Shown: piece by piece, positions 23,437-34,100 of the stretch
How positions within the stretch are numbered: position 1 is the first letter of the stretch
How the letters are laid out: every line of letters starts with the position of its first letter
NCBI GenBank assembly: GCA_037693485.1
Contig: CM075350.1
Location: forward strand, 128,214,001 to 128,278,000
Length of the DNA: 64,000 nt
Reading direction: 5' to 3'
From: Kitagawia praeruptora
Taxonomy: Eukaryota; Streptophyta; Magnoliopsida; Apiales; Apiaceae
Notes under the pieces: generated by a model
The model's database searches: none
Told to the model about the DNA's origin: nothing
The model's input: only the letters and a program-made list of their open reading frames with translations
Translations under genes and position numbers: made by a program

Positions 23437-24827
23437 TCATGGTGGCTCGAAGATCGCATTTGACTTGTCTTTAGCAGAAGGACCATTCACCCATTGGTTA
23501 ACAACCTTCTTGCTATCTTCCCACATCTTTCCTAAACCAAACTTCTCTTTGCCTCTTCCTCTAATTAACCTTTTCTTTTTCTTCTTCACACCTCTAAGGT
23601 GCTTATGCTTCACAGTTGATTGATACGAACACTCCTCTACCTCATCATCCATGCTCCACCTTCTTAACACATTATCGTGACCCTCTTCAAAAATTACCAA
23701 CTCATCATTCAGAAGGACATACTTCAAATGGGATGGAAGTTTTCCAAGCTTGACATTCGAGAGATCTCGTATTGAAGAACTGTCAATGGAATCACTGATA
23801 GGATGCTTTAGCACGCGCATATTCGATTTTTCGCTCAACAATTGATCCAACTTCTTTCTCTGACCCGTATCAACCGTTTCCACACTGAAACACTCTTCAT
23901 CCTCCGTCGGAAATTTCATGGCCTTGAACACATTAAAGGTGACACTCTGATCTTGCACCCTCATTGTAAGCTCTCCTTTTTTCACATCAATCAAAGTCTT
24001 TCCTGTAGCCAAGAACGGTCTTCCCAAGATTATGGGAATCTTCTTATCTTCTTCAAAATCCAAGATAACAAAATCAGCAGGAAATATGAGCTTATCAACC
24101 TTCACCAAACATCCTCCACTATACCCCTCGGATACGTGATAGATCGATCAGCCAACTGCAAAGAGATGTTAGTTGGTTTCGGCTCCGGTAGACCAAGTTG
24201 CTTGAAAACAGACAATGGCATGAGATTAATACTAGCTCCCAAATCACATAAACACTTGTTGAAAGAAAGGTTGCCAATAGTGCATGGAATGGTGAAACTT
24301 CCCGGATCTTTAAGTTTAGGAGGCAACTTCTGCTGCAGAACAGCACTACACTCCTCCGTCAATGCCACTGTTTCAAAATCTTCCAACCTTCTCTTCCGTG
24401 ACAAAATATCCTTCATGAACTTAGCATATCTTGGCATCTGCTCCAACGCTTCAACAAAAGGAATGTTAATGGACAGTTTCTTGAAAACATCCATAAATTT
24501 CTGAAACTGTTTCTCTTGACTTTTCTTCAAACGTCCAGGATATGGCGGAGGTGGATAGATCTGATTATTCATTGAAGATTGCTCCGGAGTAGACTTTTCA
24601 ACAGGTTTCTTGCTCTTCTCACCATCTAGCTGATCAGCCACTAAATCAGATTTCTCAATTTCTGGCACTGCAGATTTTTCAACCTGCTGATTCTGAACAT
24701 CTTCATCTTCTTCAGTTGCTGATTTAGGATTACTCGTGACTTTTCCGGATCTCAAAGTAACTGCATTGACCTGTTCTTTATTGTCCCTCCTGCCTGGATT
24801 ACCCCTTGTATCACTTGGAAGAGTTCC
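23437..24827 (-). pseudogene. protease-containing part of Athila-like gag-pol
   Basis: Minus-strand frame 24827 to 24102 (VTLRSGK, PPPPYPGRLKK, RYAKFMKDILSRKR, CDLGASINLMPLSVFKQLGL) holds an aspartic protease with DLGAS as its catalytic motif. A one-base insertion near 24110 puts the rest (VDKLIFPADFVILDFEED, PIILGRPFLATGKTLIDV) into another frame, which ends at 23437. The C-terminal 100 residues are lysine-rich and lack RT similarity. The polyprotein therefore ends after protease. Confidence 0.85.
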
Positions 24828-26109
24828 TTATTGCATATTTACCAAGGCACTTGTAATCTGCCCCAACTGGGTTTCCAAAACTTTCTGGCCAGCTTGTAGG
24901 TTCTTTACCACTATCCATACCTCATCTGATTTATCATTAGATGATTGCCCCATATGAGCCTGGGGCTGTTGCTGCTGAAATCCCGGAGGTTGATATGGTG
25001 TCCTTGGAGCGTAAGGCTGTTGATAGCCTTGATTGAATGGCTTTGCTTGCTGATAAGATTGTTGAGTATTCTGATTGTTGCTCCAGCTGAAGTTAGGATG
25101 GTTTCGATTATTAGGATGATAGGTGGCTGGAATTGGTGCAGCAGGTCTCTGAAAATTACTCACGAACTGTACTGATTCAGAAGAGATAGCACACTGATTT
25201 GTCTCATGTGCGCCCGCACATAACTCACAAACACTGCTGAACTCCATAATTAGCAAGAGAATCCAATTTCATAGCAAGAGCTTTCAACTGAGCCGTAATC
25301 ATTGCAGCTGTATCTACTTCAAAAATTCCTGCTACCCTGCCTTGAGATAGCCTTTGGGTTGGATTTTGATATTCATTGGCAGCCATCATCTCAATAAGTT
25401 CATAAGCTTCATCATAACTCTTCGCCCAAAGAGCTCCACCTGATGCTGCATCTAGCAAAGGCCTAGACTGTGCTCCCAACCCATTGTAAAAACCATTAAT
25501 CACCATCCAATCAGGCATGCCATGATGAGGACACTTCCTTAGCATCTCCTTGTAGCGTTCCCAAGCCTCACACAAGGTCTCGCCAGATTGCTGTTGGAAT
25601 TGAGTCAACTGGTTCCTTAATGCTGCAGTTTTCGCTATAGGGAAGAATTTAGTAAGGAACTTCTGAGCAAGATCTTCCCATGTAGTAATGGAACCAGGTG
25701 GCAAAGAGTGTAGCCAGCTCTTAGCCTTATCCCTCAGAGAGAATGGGAAAAGCCTCAACCTGATAGCATCATCCGTCACACCATTACATTTGAAAGTGTC
25801 GCAGATTTCTATAAAGTCCCGAACATGCATGTTGGCATCCTCCGTAGAAGCTCCCCCAAACTGAACTGAATTCTGCACCATCTGAATTGTGCCAGACTTG
25901 ATCTCAAAATTGTTTGCTGCAATAGCTGGTCTAATAATGCTAGACTGGATATCATTGAGTTTCGGCTGAGAATACTCCCTCAAAGCCTTAGCTGCTGCTG
26001 CATCTGCCATTGCTACTGTAGTTTCAAATTCCTCTTCCTTATTCTCTAAATTCTCTACAAGATTGTCTTCTGCCAGTTTTTGTAAACGAGCTTGTAAGCG
26101 TGTTTGCAT
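24828..26109 (-). pseudogene. gag of the Athila-like element
   Basis: Minus strand ATG at 26109. Retrotrans_gag core: HVRDFIEICDTFKCNGV, RLRLFPFSLRDKAKSWL, WEDLAQKFLTKFFP, GETLCEAWERYKEMLRKCPHHG. A frameshift near 25230-25250 separates it from the zinc-knuckle part (CELCAGAHETNQC) and a Gln/Pro-rich tail. A TAA at 24830-24828 then stops the frame in the middle of a normally continuous gag-pro polyprotein. The protein would form the retrotransposon particle. Confidence 0.87.
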
Positions 26110-26223
26110 ACGAACCTAAGTACCTGCTAACACCACGAAACAAACAAACTAAGTAAGAATCCGAGTCAGTGAACGCTAACGACCACTGATGACAAGCACA
26201 TAAACTAAAATAAAAACACCGAT

Positions 26224-26243
26224 GATCCCCGGTAGCGGCGCCA
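26224..26243 (-). other. primer-binding site, tRNA-Asp-like
   Basis: Minus strand TGGCGCCGCTACCGGGGATC, six bases from the 5' LTR. It differs at two positions from the tRNA-Asp complement usual in Athila. Confidence 0.8.
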
Positions 26244-26249
26244 AAAACT

Positions 26250-27989
26250 TGTTATGCAAAATCACGCAAGCGCACGTTGTCACAAGTAATATATGATTAA
26301 ATCAAGTTCGTTCCCACAGAGATCTAGAATGGTGTTCAATTCAATTAATGTACCTATGCACCGATGTATGGTTTTTATCCACTGCTAAGAAAAATAACAA
26401 AATTGAGATTGATTATCTAAATTAACTAAGTGCAAATTATAAAACTAAGAATTGAACAATTAATGAAAGTAAAAATTCGAATTACTAATATGAGAATAAA
26501 ACATGGAATCCTAGTTTCATCATCTACTTCACTTAGAGTTGCAGCCTTTAATTAAAACATGCGATGGGGTTGATATCTGATCGGATAACACGAAACAAGT
26601 ATACGCTACCTGTCAGCATACGCATACCAAACTAAACATACATCCACAAAAGAGATAGAAGATGAATAGACACCAATTATGCTTAGACCCTATATGTCTA
26701 TAGAATTTGAAAACATAACGGTTGAAGAACAAGTTATCCATAAAGATCACACAGGGCAGTATAAGTATTTTCATCTCACACCACAATCATATTGATAACA
26801 ATTATGAACCTATGCTAGCATGGCAAGTTCTAAATCTCAAGATCCACTTTCACTTCACAAGAGATTAAAAATTCAATTTAGATGTTAGCTACGCATCCAA
26901 AAGCATTAAGATTAACCATACGAGGATATCAAGAATTCACCACACATAAATCTTTAAGGCATGCAAACTACTAAGCTACATAGATAAATCCACTAGGATC
27001 CCATGACAACGATTAGTTCATAACTAAACCTTTCGTCACCATGGGATTTGATGAAAACATGGTAAATAACAAGATATGAATAAAAGAAATAATATTAAAT
27101 AAACAAAGAGTTGAGAAAACAAATCTATAATCCAAAGTAACATAAAAGATGAAGTAGATCTAGATCCGTTGCTTGTCACGAGCGTTGAATCCTTCTCTCT
27201 TTTTCTCCCTTGCAGATCTAATCTAGGTTACAATAATAAAGCTATGATAATGTATATCTCCAATTACAAGGGTTGGATGTGTTTATATAGGCTCTAGAAG
27301 TCTTGCCCAGCAAGAAAATACCAAAACAGAATTATAATAGAATTTCTGTAAAATACGTTTCCTAAACTGATTCTGTTTTCAAGGAAAATTCGTAGCTGAC
27401 TTTTCTTCAGTATTTCTGGACCGTTCCAGTTGTAATTGGACCTCTGGACCACTTTAGAATGATAGAGAATCTCGTTATCTTCGCGTGGACAGTAAGATCG
27501 CCCAAAATGACTTCTAGAACTCAAGATATGGCCAAAATCGTAAAAAGGGCAAAACTGGAAAATCAGCACGACCCTGAGCAGTCTGCTCAAGAACGGCGCA
27601 GACTGCCCAGCACTATTCTGCCAATCTGGCGCAGACTGCTCAAGATATGGCGCAGTCTGCCCAGCCTACAACTGGTGAAAATTTTCTCTCCTCGTTTTTC
27701 AGCTCTATTTCCTTCGTTTTTGCTCCGTTTGCTCCCGTTCTTTTTGCGTTCTCTTCCGTTTTCAATCCTCTATGCTTGGAATCCTCATGGTGAACCACAA
27801 CAAGACTCCATTCTACATTATTAAGCCCGAATTCAACTCCAAAAGTGACGGAAACAACGATCTTAATCAACATTCTTCCAAACCTACACACTTACACAAA
27901 ACACATCAAAACTACAACAAACTTGAGGCCAAAGCAATCAATTTAAGCCGATATGGAACGCTCTAAGTGGATATAAACTCCACTTATCA
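26250..27989 (-). repeat. 5' LTR of the Athila-like element
   Basis: 1740 bp, near-identical to 19786-21527. Minus-strand TATA box at 27289-27281. Confidence 0.93.
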
Positions 27990-28550
27990 TTAACATAATT
28001 AACACATAATTTACCTTATTAGCTAAATATGGACAATAATTTTGGGACAAAGAAAATAGGAAATAGTGGACAGTATAATTGGGACGGAGGGAGTATATTT
28101 TATTTTATAGAATCTCCTAAAAATGATTTGTTCACACGAGTAAGATATTTTAAATAAATATTGTATTTTTAATAAAACAATTAAAACAATTTATTAAATT
28201 TAAAAAATATCTTTTATTTTATTTTTTAAATGTATTTTAAGGAATGTATAGTCTTCATTTGTTACCGGCAATTTTGAGATTCTCTAAAGTCTTCTGAGAT
28301 TCTTTAAGATGTTTTGAATATTCTGTAAAGTGCTTCGTATTTTATCTTTTTGATATTTTTAAGGTGTTTTGAGGAATATTAAATGTCAATTTGTTATTGA
28401 CGATTTTGAGATTTTTTAGTGTTTTAACATCTTTTAAGGTATTTTGATAATTTTATAAAGTGTTTTAAATAATTTTCATAACATTCATATTTATTAAAAA
28501 ATGTTATTTTTTATTAATATTTTCTTAATTGTATTTTAATGTGTTAATTG

Positions 28551-29580
28551 TTACTTCCTCCGTCGCATTCATTTCTATACGCTTTTTTAAAATTGTCTGA
28601 CACGCATATTAAGGTGCATAACTAGTATAGTTTCATAACTTATTATTTCTATATATATATGGGGTGTAAAAGGTAATATTCTATTTTTCTAGTGTTAGGC
28701 TTTTCCTATTATTAATTCCTAGTTAAGGGGTTAAAAAGGTATAATTTTTATTATTTCTTGATGACAAAAAAAGGTTTTCATTGGTAAGTTATACAATGTA
28801 TAATTTATAAAATATTCATACTAATGAATTTCCAAATTGAATTAATATTTAAGCATGTACTCAATTTAGATTTTAATAGATTATTAATAATTCATGAATT
28901 TTAATAAATTGTAGTTGATTTAATATTATTTGTAGAGTCTATGCAAAATTGGTAAAAAAAATCAAGTAGAGTTCGTAGAGTCTACATAGAGTTGAGTCTA
29001 AATCCAATAATTGTTTTTAGATTTTATGAGAATTTAAAAAGTTAAAATACACTATAAAATTTAACAAAATTCATGAATCTTTAAAATTCATTAAACCAAA
29101 TAACGTTTTGAAATACCATCATATTTTACTAAATTGTTTATAATCCACAGTCAACATCTTTAATTTTTTTTAAAAAAAATAAAATTCTAATTAAATACCC
29201 CAAACTTTTTAAAATTTGTATAGCATCAATTTTAAATGATTGTTTAATTTTTTCGTTAAATACATCTAGATTTTAATGAAATTTCAAAATTTCAGATAAA
29301 ATACTCCTAAATTTTTATAATTCAAAAAAATTCAATGAAATTTGGATCGAATACTACACTAACAAAACTAGCCATTATTATTCAATCTTATTAATAAGAA
29401 GATTCGATTAACCCAAACTAATCCAAAGTGAATAAAAAGAATCCGATTTGGGCTAGCCCAAAAAGATAAACCATCACATTGAATAATATTTTTAATTAAT
29501 TAAATTTAATTAACTACCCAAAAACCTATAGCAACACAAACAGTCCGGCCCATTAAGCAAACGTAGCATGCACGACTTCC
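28551..29580. other. AT-rich intergenic DNA with a half Stowaway end
   Basis: Starts with a degenerate Stowaway-like end (TA|CTTCCTCCGTCGCATT at 28552-28569) whose partner I could not find. The remainder is strongly AT-rich without long frames. The last part, from about 29540, is the promoter region of gene B. Confidence 0.5.
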
Positions 29581-29673
29581 GCAACTATATATTTAGACCT
29601 GACTGTTCAACCCCGAATCTATCGATCAATATATCTACATCCCTATATCTCTGGAATCCAAAACGAGCTAGGA

Positions 29674-30222
29674 ATGTCATCGACCTCATCCATCAACCCA
29701 ACAAAGCTCATCCCTCCCAAAAGTAGAATCAAATCCTCCAGGTTAGCGTACCAAAAGCCAACTTGTAGATGGAAAATAAATGTAGGTATGTGTGAGCGGC
29801 ACGAGTATGATAATGCTTATGGTGGGTTCATTAGCGATGCAAACGGTGACTGGGTTCAAGGATTTGCTGGATATATTGGTCGGATGTCGCAACTCGATGC
29901 TGAACTTGAAGCCATTGAGCATGCTCTCCAATTTGTATGGGAACATCGGAAGCCTCGTGTACTTGTGGAAACAGATTGTCTCCTAGCTATTAAAGCAATT
30001 GATGAAGGTGACGAAAATCATATAACTATTCGAAATATACGTGATTTAATTTGTAAACTGCCTTGGATTGTTGAGATCAAGCATGTCAAGGAAGAAGCTA
30101 ATCAAGTGGCGATTCGTCTAGCTAATGAAGAGTTGGATCGTCGAGCTCGAAATCATATATATTATGGAGGAATAATTGTCCTTAATAAACCATCTCGAGA
30201 AATTGCTAATATTCTGAAGTAA
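29674..30222 (+). CDS. RNase H-like (RVT_3-type) protein, copy B, intronless
   Basis: A single exon of 182 codons that aligns along its whole length with copy A, beginning with the same MSSTSSI.PTKL start. The intron of copy A is absent: at that place the sequence reads CTCCAGGTTAGCG directly. Motifs: GGFISDANGDWVQGFAG, LDAELEAIEHAL, LVETDCLLAIKAI, IVEIKHVKEEANQVAIRLAN. The first catalytic Asp is missing, as in A (INVG), and here the last is isoleucine (VAIR), so the site is more degraded. B has a 10-residue insertion near its C-terminus. Upstream and downstream flanks are homologous to those of A, which argues for DNA-level tandem duplication, not retroposition. Function unknown. Confidence 0.75.
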   Translation: MSSTSSINPTKLIPPKSRIKSSRLAYQKPTCRWKINVGMCERHEYDNAYGGFISDANGDWVQGFAGYIGRMSQLDAELEAIEHALQFVWEHRKPRVLVETDCLLAIKAIDEGDENHITIRNIRDLICKLPWIVEIKHVKEEANQVAIRLANEELDRRARNHIYYGGIIVLNKPSREIANILK

Positions 30223-30676
30223 ATTAAAAAAGGCACGAGTATAATGATGTACTATTAGGCTGATAGCTCGGGGTAGCCTTTAAGGCTCCAACCTTGTTGT
30301 CTTGTTGAAGAAAATAAAAGCAAAGAAGAGGGCCAAGAGGCACAATTTTACAAAGACCGTGTAAACTTTTTAGGCTTTTTCTTGTATATGAGGTTGCATT
30401 TTTCATTTTTTCAGTAGTATGTTTACTGTTTTCAAAAGATTGCATATTTTATATGTTCGGTGATATGAGTATTTGTTTAGCTTCATGTATGATTAGTAGA
30501 TTTTATTAATTTGTTGTTAGGACAAAAGGATTGATAACGGTGGTAATTTAATCACCACCACAAGTTATATAAAGCAAGCAAAATATGTAAAAATGCAAAG
30601 TATGTGGAATGTGAATCTGTGATATATAGCACAAATTCTCTATCCCTGTACTCTGCAATTGAATAAGAGTAAAGTC
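30223..30676 (+). other. 3' flank of gene B up to the copia element
   Basis: The first part aligns with the 3' flank of gene A, apart from an inserted segment at about 30256-30415. At 30482-30510 (CTTCATGTATGATTAGTAGATTTT) it preserves the site that in A received the hAT-like element. A small palindrome (GGTGGTAATTTAATCACCACC spans 30540-30560) follows. No coding sequence recognised. Confidence 0.55.
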
Positions 30677-30992
30677 TAATGCAACATCAAGAGAATGTGT
30701 CGAGGTGGCAGCAAGGATGGTCTAGTCTTTTGCATCCTTGCTTGTCTTTATGTCTTTACTTAGTTTGTCTGTTAGTTCATCAAGGTAGTTTGTTTGTTTT
30801 CCAAGTTAAGGCTGATAGTAGTACTATGTCAAGGACAAGGTTGTTTAGCTATTTTGGTAGGATAAGAAGGGACTCTATCTGTCAATTTATGATTGAATCA
30901 AGTAGTGGAAATATTTCCAAACATTGTCTCTGCCCTTGTATTTCACTTATCTGTGTTTGCAACTTGCTTTCATATCCATCAATTACTCTTTA
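30677..30992 (+). repeat. 5' LTR of the copia element
   Basis: 316 bp, TAATGCAACATC...AATTACTCTTTA, by eye identical to the 3' LTR. Confidence 0.92.
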
Positions 30993-31004
30993 TGGTATCA
31001 GAGC
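30993..31004 (+). other. primer-binding site, initiator tRNA-Met
   Basis: TGGTATCAGAGC directly after the LTR. Its position fixes the LTR end at ...CTCTTTA. Confidence 0.92.
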
Positions 31005-31170
31005 GGCAGTTGTTAGTGAAAGAAAACATTGGGTTTTGTGACTTTGCGTTTTCACTGATTCCATTCCTTCTGTCTTGATTTATCAGCCACAACCTCTTGT
31101 CTAGCCTGTAGAGTTATATTCCCTCTCCCTTCAAACAGATCTTGACTTCTAACAATCTTGTTCTGAAATC

Positions 31171-34100
31171 ATGGCTACTGGGAGTCGGTTCACTTTTGCA
31201 GACATGCAGAATCCACTTTTCTTACACCCATCGGATGGCCCAACCTCCATTAGTGTGACTAAACTCGAAGGCCCTGCAGATTATAGGTCATGGAAGAGGT
31301 CAATGGAGATCCAGTTGCTGTCTAAAAGAAAGTTGGGGTTTGTAGATGGATCTGTGACAAAAAGCAAGACTGATGAGACAGAAGCAGCTCAATGGGAAAC
31401 ATGTAACAACATGGTAATATCCTGGCTACATAATAACATATCTGATTCTGTTAAGAGATCTATTTTGTTTATTAATCTAGCCAGTGAAGTTTGGAAAACA
31501 CTGGAACGTAGATTCTCTTTAACCAATGGGTCAAGAAAGTATAAGTTAAGCAGGGATTTGTTCTCTCTGAAACAAAATGAGATGTCCATCTCTGAATATT
31601 ACATAGCCATGAGTAGCTTGTGGGAAGAAATTGAATCTATGACAGTTTTGCCTAGGGTTACTGCTGTGTCTGATGAGATAACTAATCTGTTGAAAGCCAT
31701 AGAAATGATGAGAGAGGAGTCAAGGCTTTTTCAGTTCTTAAATGGTTTGAATGACATATATGGGGCTCAAAGAAGTCAGTTGTTGATGCTATCGACCTTG
31801 CCCACTGTTGAAGAAGCTTGTGCTGCTTTGCAGCAAGAAGAGTCACAACGGGATGCACTGACCATGGTCCCTGAAATGGATGTTACAGCAATGTACAGTA
31901 AAGGGTCACATGAGAAAACAAGCGTATGCTCTGCTTGTGGTGTGAAGGGACATAGCTCAGCAAAGTGCTGGACTGTAAATGGATACCCAAAGTGGCATTA
32001 TAGGCATAACAAGCCTGTGAAGAACAATGGAAATGCTGAGAAGTGGAATGGCAACAGAATGAAAATGGCAAATGTGGCTCAGGCAACGAGCCAAACCTCT
32101 GAGCAGCAAAGTGTGATGTTCACACCAGAACAGATGCATCAACTGCTATATATGTTACCTGCAGGCAAAACACAATGTGAAGATGATGAATGTGATAGCC
32201 CCTTTTCTGGCATGACAAACAGTGGTGCAGGGGGAGCAAAAACAGGAAAATGGATTGTGGATTCAGGGGCGTCAGACCACATGACTGCAAATCTGGGTGC
32301 ACTGTCAAATGTTAGAAAAGCCCCAACAAACTACACCATCAAGCTGCCAACAGGAGCTACGACATTGATCAAACACATTGGAGATATGAAGCTTGAAAAT
32401 GGTCTTAAGATGCTAAATGTGCTGCATGTTCCTGACTTCACTCATAATTTGCTCTCAATACATAAGCTTGCAAAGGATAATGGTTGTGATGTGACATTTG
32501 ACAAAGAGGTGTGTATGATTGTGGATTCAAGTTCGAAAAAGGTGAAAGGTGTTGGAAGGATGCACAATGGATTATACTATTTGGCAGACTCTGCAGATGA
32601 GAAACTGCAGAAACAGGTGACATGTGTACAAGTGGAGTCACAAGGGAGTGTTGCTGACAAACTCGATTTGTGGCACAAACGTCTTGGGCACACACCTGTT
32701 CCAAAGCTAAAGCTCATTTCAAGTATCAAATCACAACTCAAGGGAGATACTCTCATCTGTATGACTTGTCCAATGGCGAAATTTACCAGGCTTCCATTCC
32801 CAGAAAATGTTTCACATGCAAAGAAACGTTTCGACTTGGTGCACATTGACACATGGGGACCTTATAAGGTTCCAACTCGTGGGAAATACAGGTATTTTCT
32901 TACCTTGGTTGACGACTTTTCTAGAGTAACTTGGATTTATTTGTTGGAGAACAAGTCTGATTACTTGAAGACAATGGTCATGTTTCTCAACTATGTCAAA
33001 AATCACTTTAAAACTGGAATCAAAACCATACGATCTGATAATGCAATGGAATTTGCTGATAGACATTGCAAAGAATTTTATGCAATGAATGGCATAGTAC
33101 ATCAGACTACATGTGTGTTCAGTCCTCAGCAAAATGCACGTGCAGAACGGAAGCATAGGCAGATACTTGAAGTGGCAAGAAGTCTCAAATTCCAGTCTGG
33201 GTTGCCCATTTCTTACTGGGGAGATTGTGTCCTCACAGCAGTTTATATCATGAATAGAATTCCCACCACTGCACTTCAAAACAAAGTGCCTTATGAAGTA
33301 TTACATGAAGGACCTGTCGATTATGATGGGATGCGAGTATTTGGTTGTCTGGGTTTTGCTGCTGTTAACAATGGGAGGCATGATAAATTTCAGGCGAGAG
33401 GGAAACCTTGTGTGTTCTTGGGGTATCCTCCAACCCAGAAAGGGTTTAGAATGATGGATTTGGTCACAAGGGAAGTCTTCATTTCAAGGGACGTCAAGTT
33501 CCATGAGAATATTTTTCCACTCAATCAAAAGGAAGCAAGTGACATAGTGCAGCCACTGCAAAGTTCTGATTTGAGACAAAGGAAGTACAACTATTTTGAA
33601 GATGACTATTTGACCATGGAAGAAACTCAAGGTGATTCTGATACTGAGGAAGAAAGCTCAGGTGATGGAGGCAATAATAATGATGATGTTGATGAGGAGA
33701 TCACAGCACCAAGACGCTCCTCAAGAACCTTGCAAAAACCAGTCTGGATGGGTGACTATGTTACATCTGGAAAAGGGAATGCAAATGCTGTGACAACGCA
33801 GGTCGTGGAACCACTCTTTCATTGCTTTCTGACGACACTGATTGATCGAGATGATCCAGTGTTCTTCAAACATGCAGTGAAGAATCCACACTGGGTTGAA
33901 GCCATGAATGTGGAACTGGAAGCTTTGGAGGCAAATGGGACATGGGACATCGTTCCTTTGCCACATGATAAACAGGCGATAGGATCTAAGTGGGTATACA
34001 AAACTAAGTATAACCCAGATGGATCTATAGAGCGGTATAAGGCAAGATTGGTGATCCTTGGAAATAAGCAAGTCCATGGAATTGATTTTACTGAGACATT

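Larger units (their letters stand above)
19786..27989 (-). mobile_element. non-autonomous Athila-like LTR retrotransposon (gag-protease only)
   Basis: LTRs lie at 19786-21527 (3' LTR of the minus-strand element) and 26250-27989 (5' LTR), flanked by the exact duplication TTAAC (19781-19785, 27990-27994). The primer-binding site at 26243-26224 resembles the tRNA-Asp site typical of Athila. The interior has gag and an aspartic protease only; no RT, RNase H or integrase motif is present, and 21528-23436 is non-coding. About eight differences over 1.74 kb of LTR (about 0.5%) indicate recent insertion, so enzymes must have been supplied in trans. Confidence 0.9.
19676..28093. mobile_element. Stowaway MITE split by an Athila-like element
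   Basis: Ends CTCCCTCCGTCCCA...TGGGACGGAGGGAG with the TA target duplication (19674-19675, 28094-28095). The two parts, 110 and 99 bp, add up to about 209 bp, a normal Stowaway length. Being non-coding, it would depend on a Tc1/mariner transposase from elsewhere. Confidence 0.9.
19027..28550. mobile_element. (TA)n-associated element, same family as the 10.5-kb element at 50097
   Basis: It starts right after (TA)n with CTCGAGGGAGAACCCTC, then TGTGAGAGAACTGAGAGACCAC, TATGATCTAATGG and GTAGTCTTGGAATG. The same sequence occurs for more than 170 bp at 55651. The right part (28200-28550) consists of GAGATTCTTTAAGGTGTTTTGAG-type repeats, as at 58860-59500. No inverted right end was found, so the right boundary is approximate and the element may be truncated. 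Excluding the nested Stowaway and Athila-like elements it is about 1.1 kb and non-coding. Confidence 0.5.
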
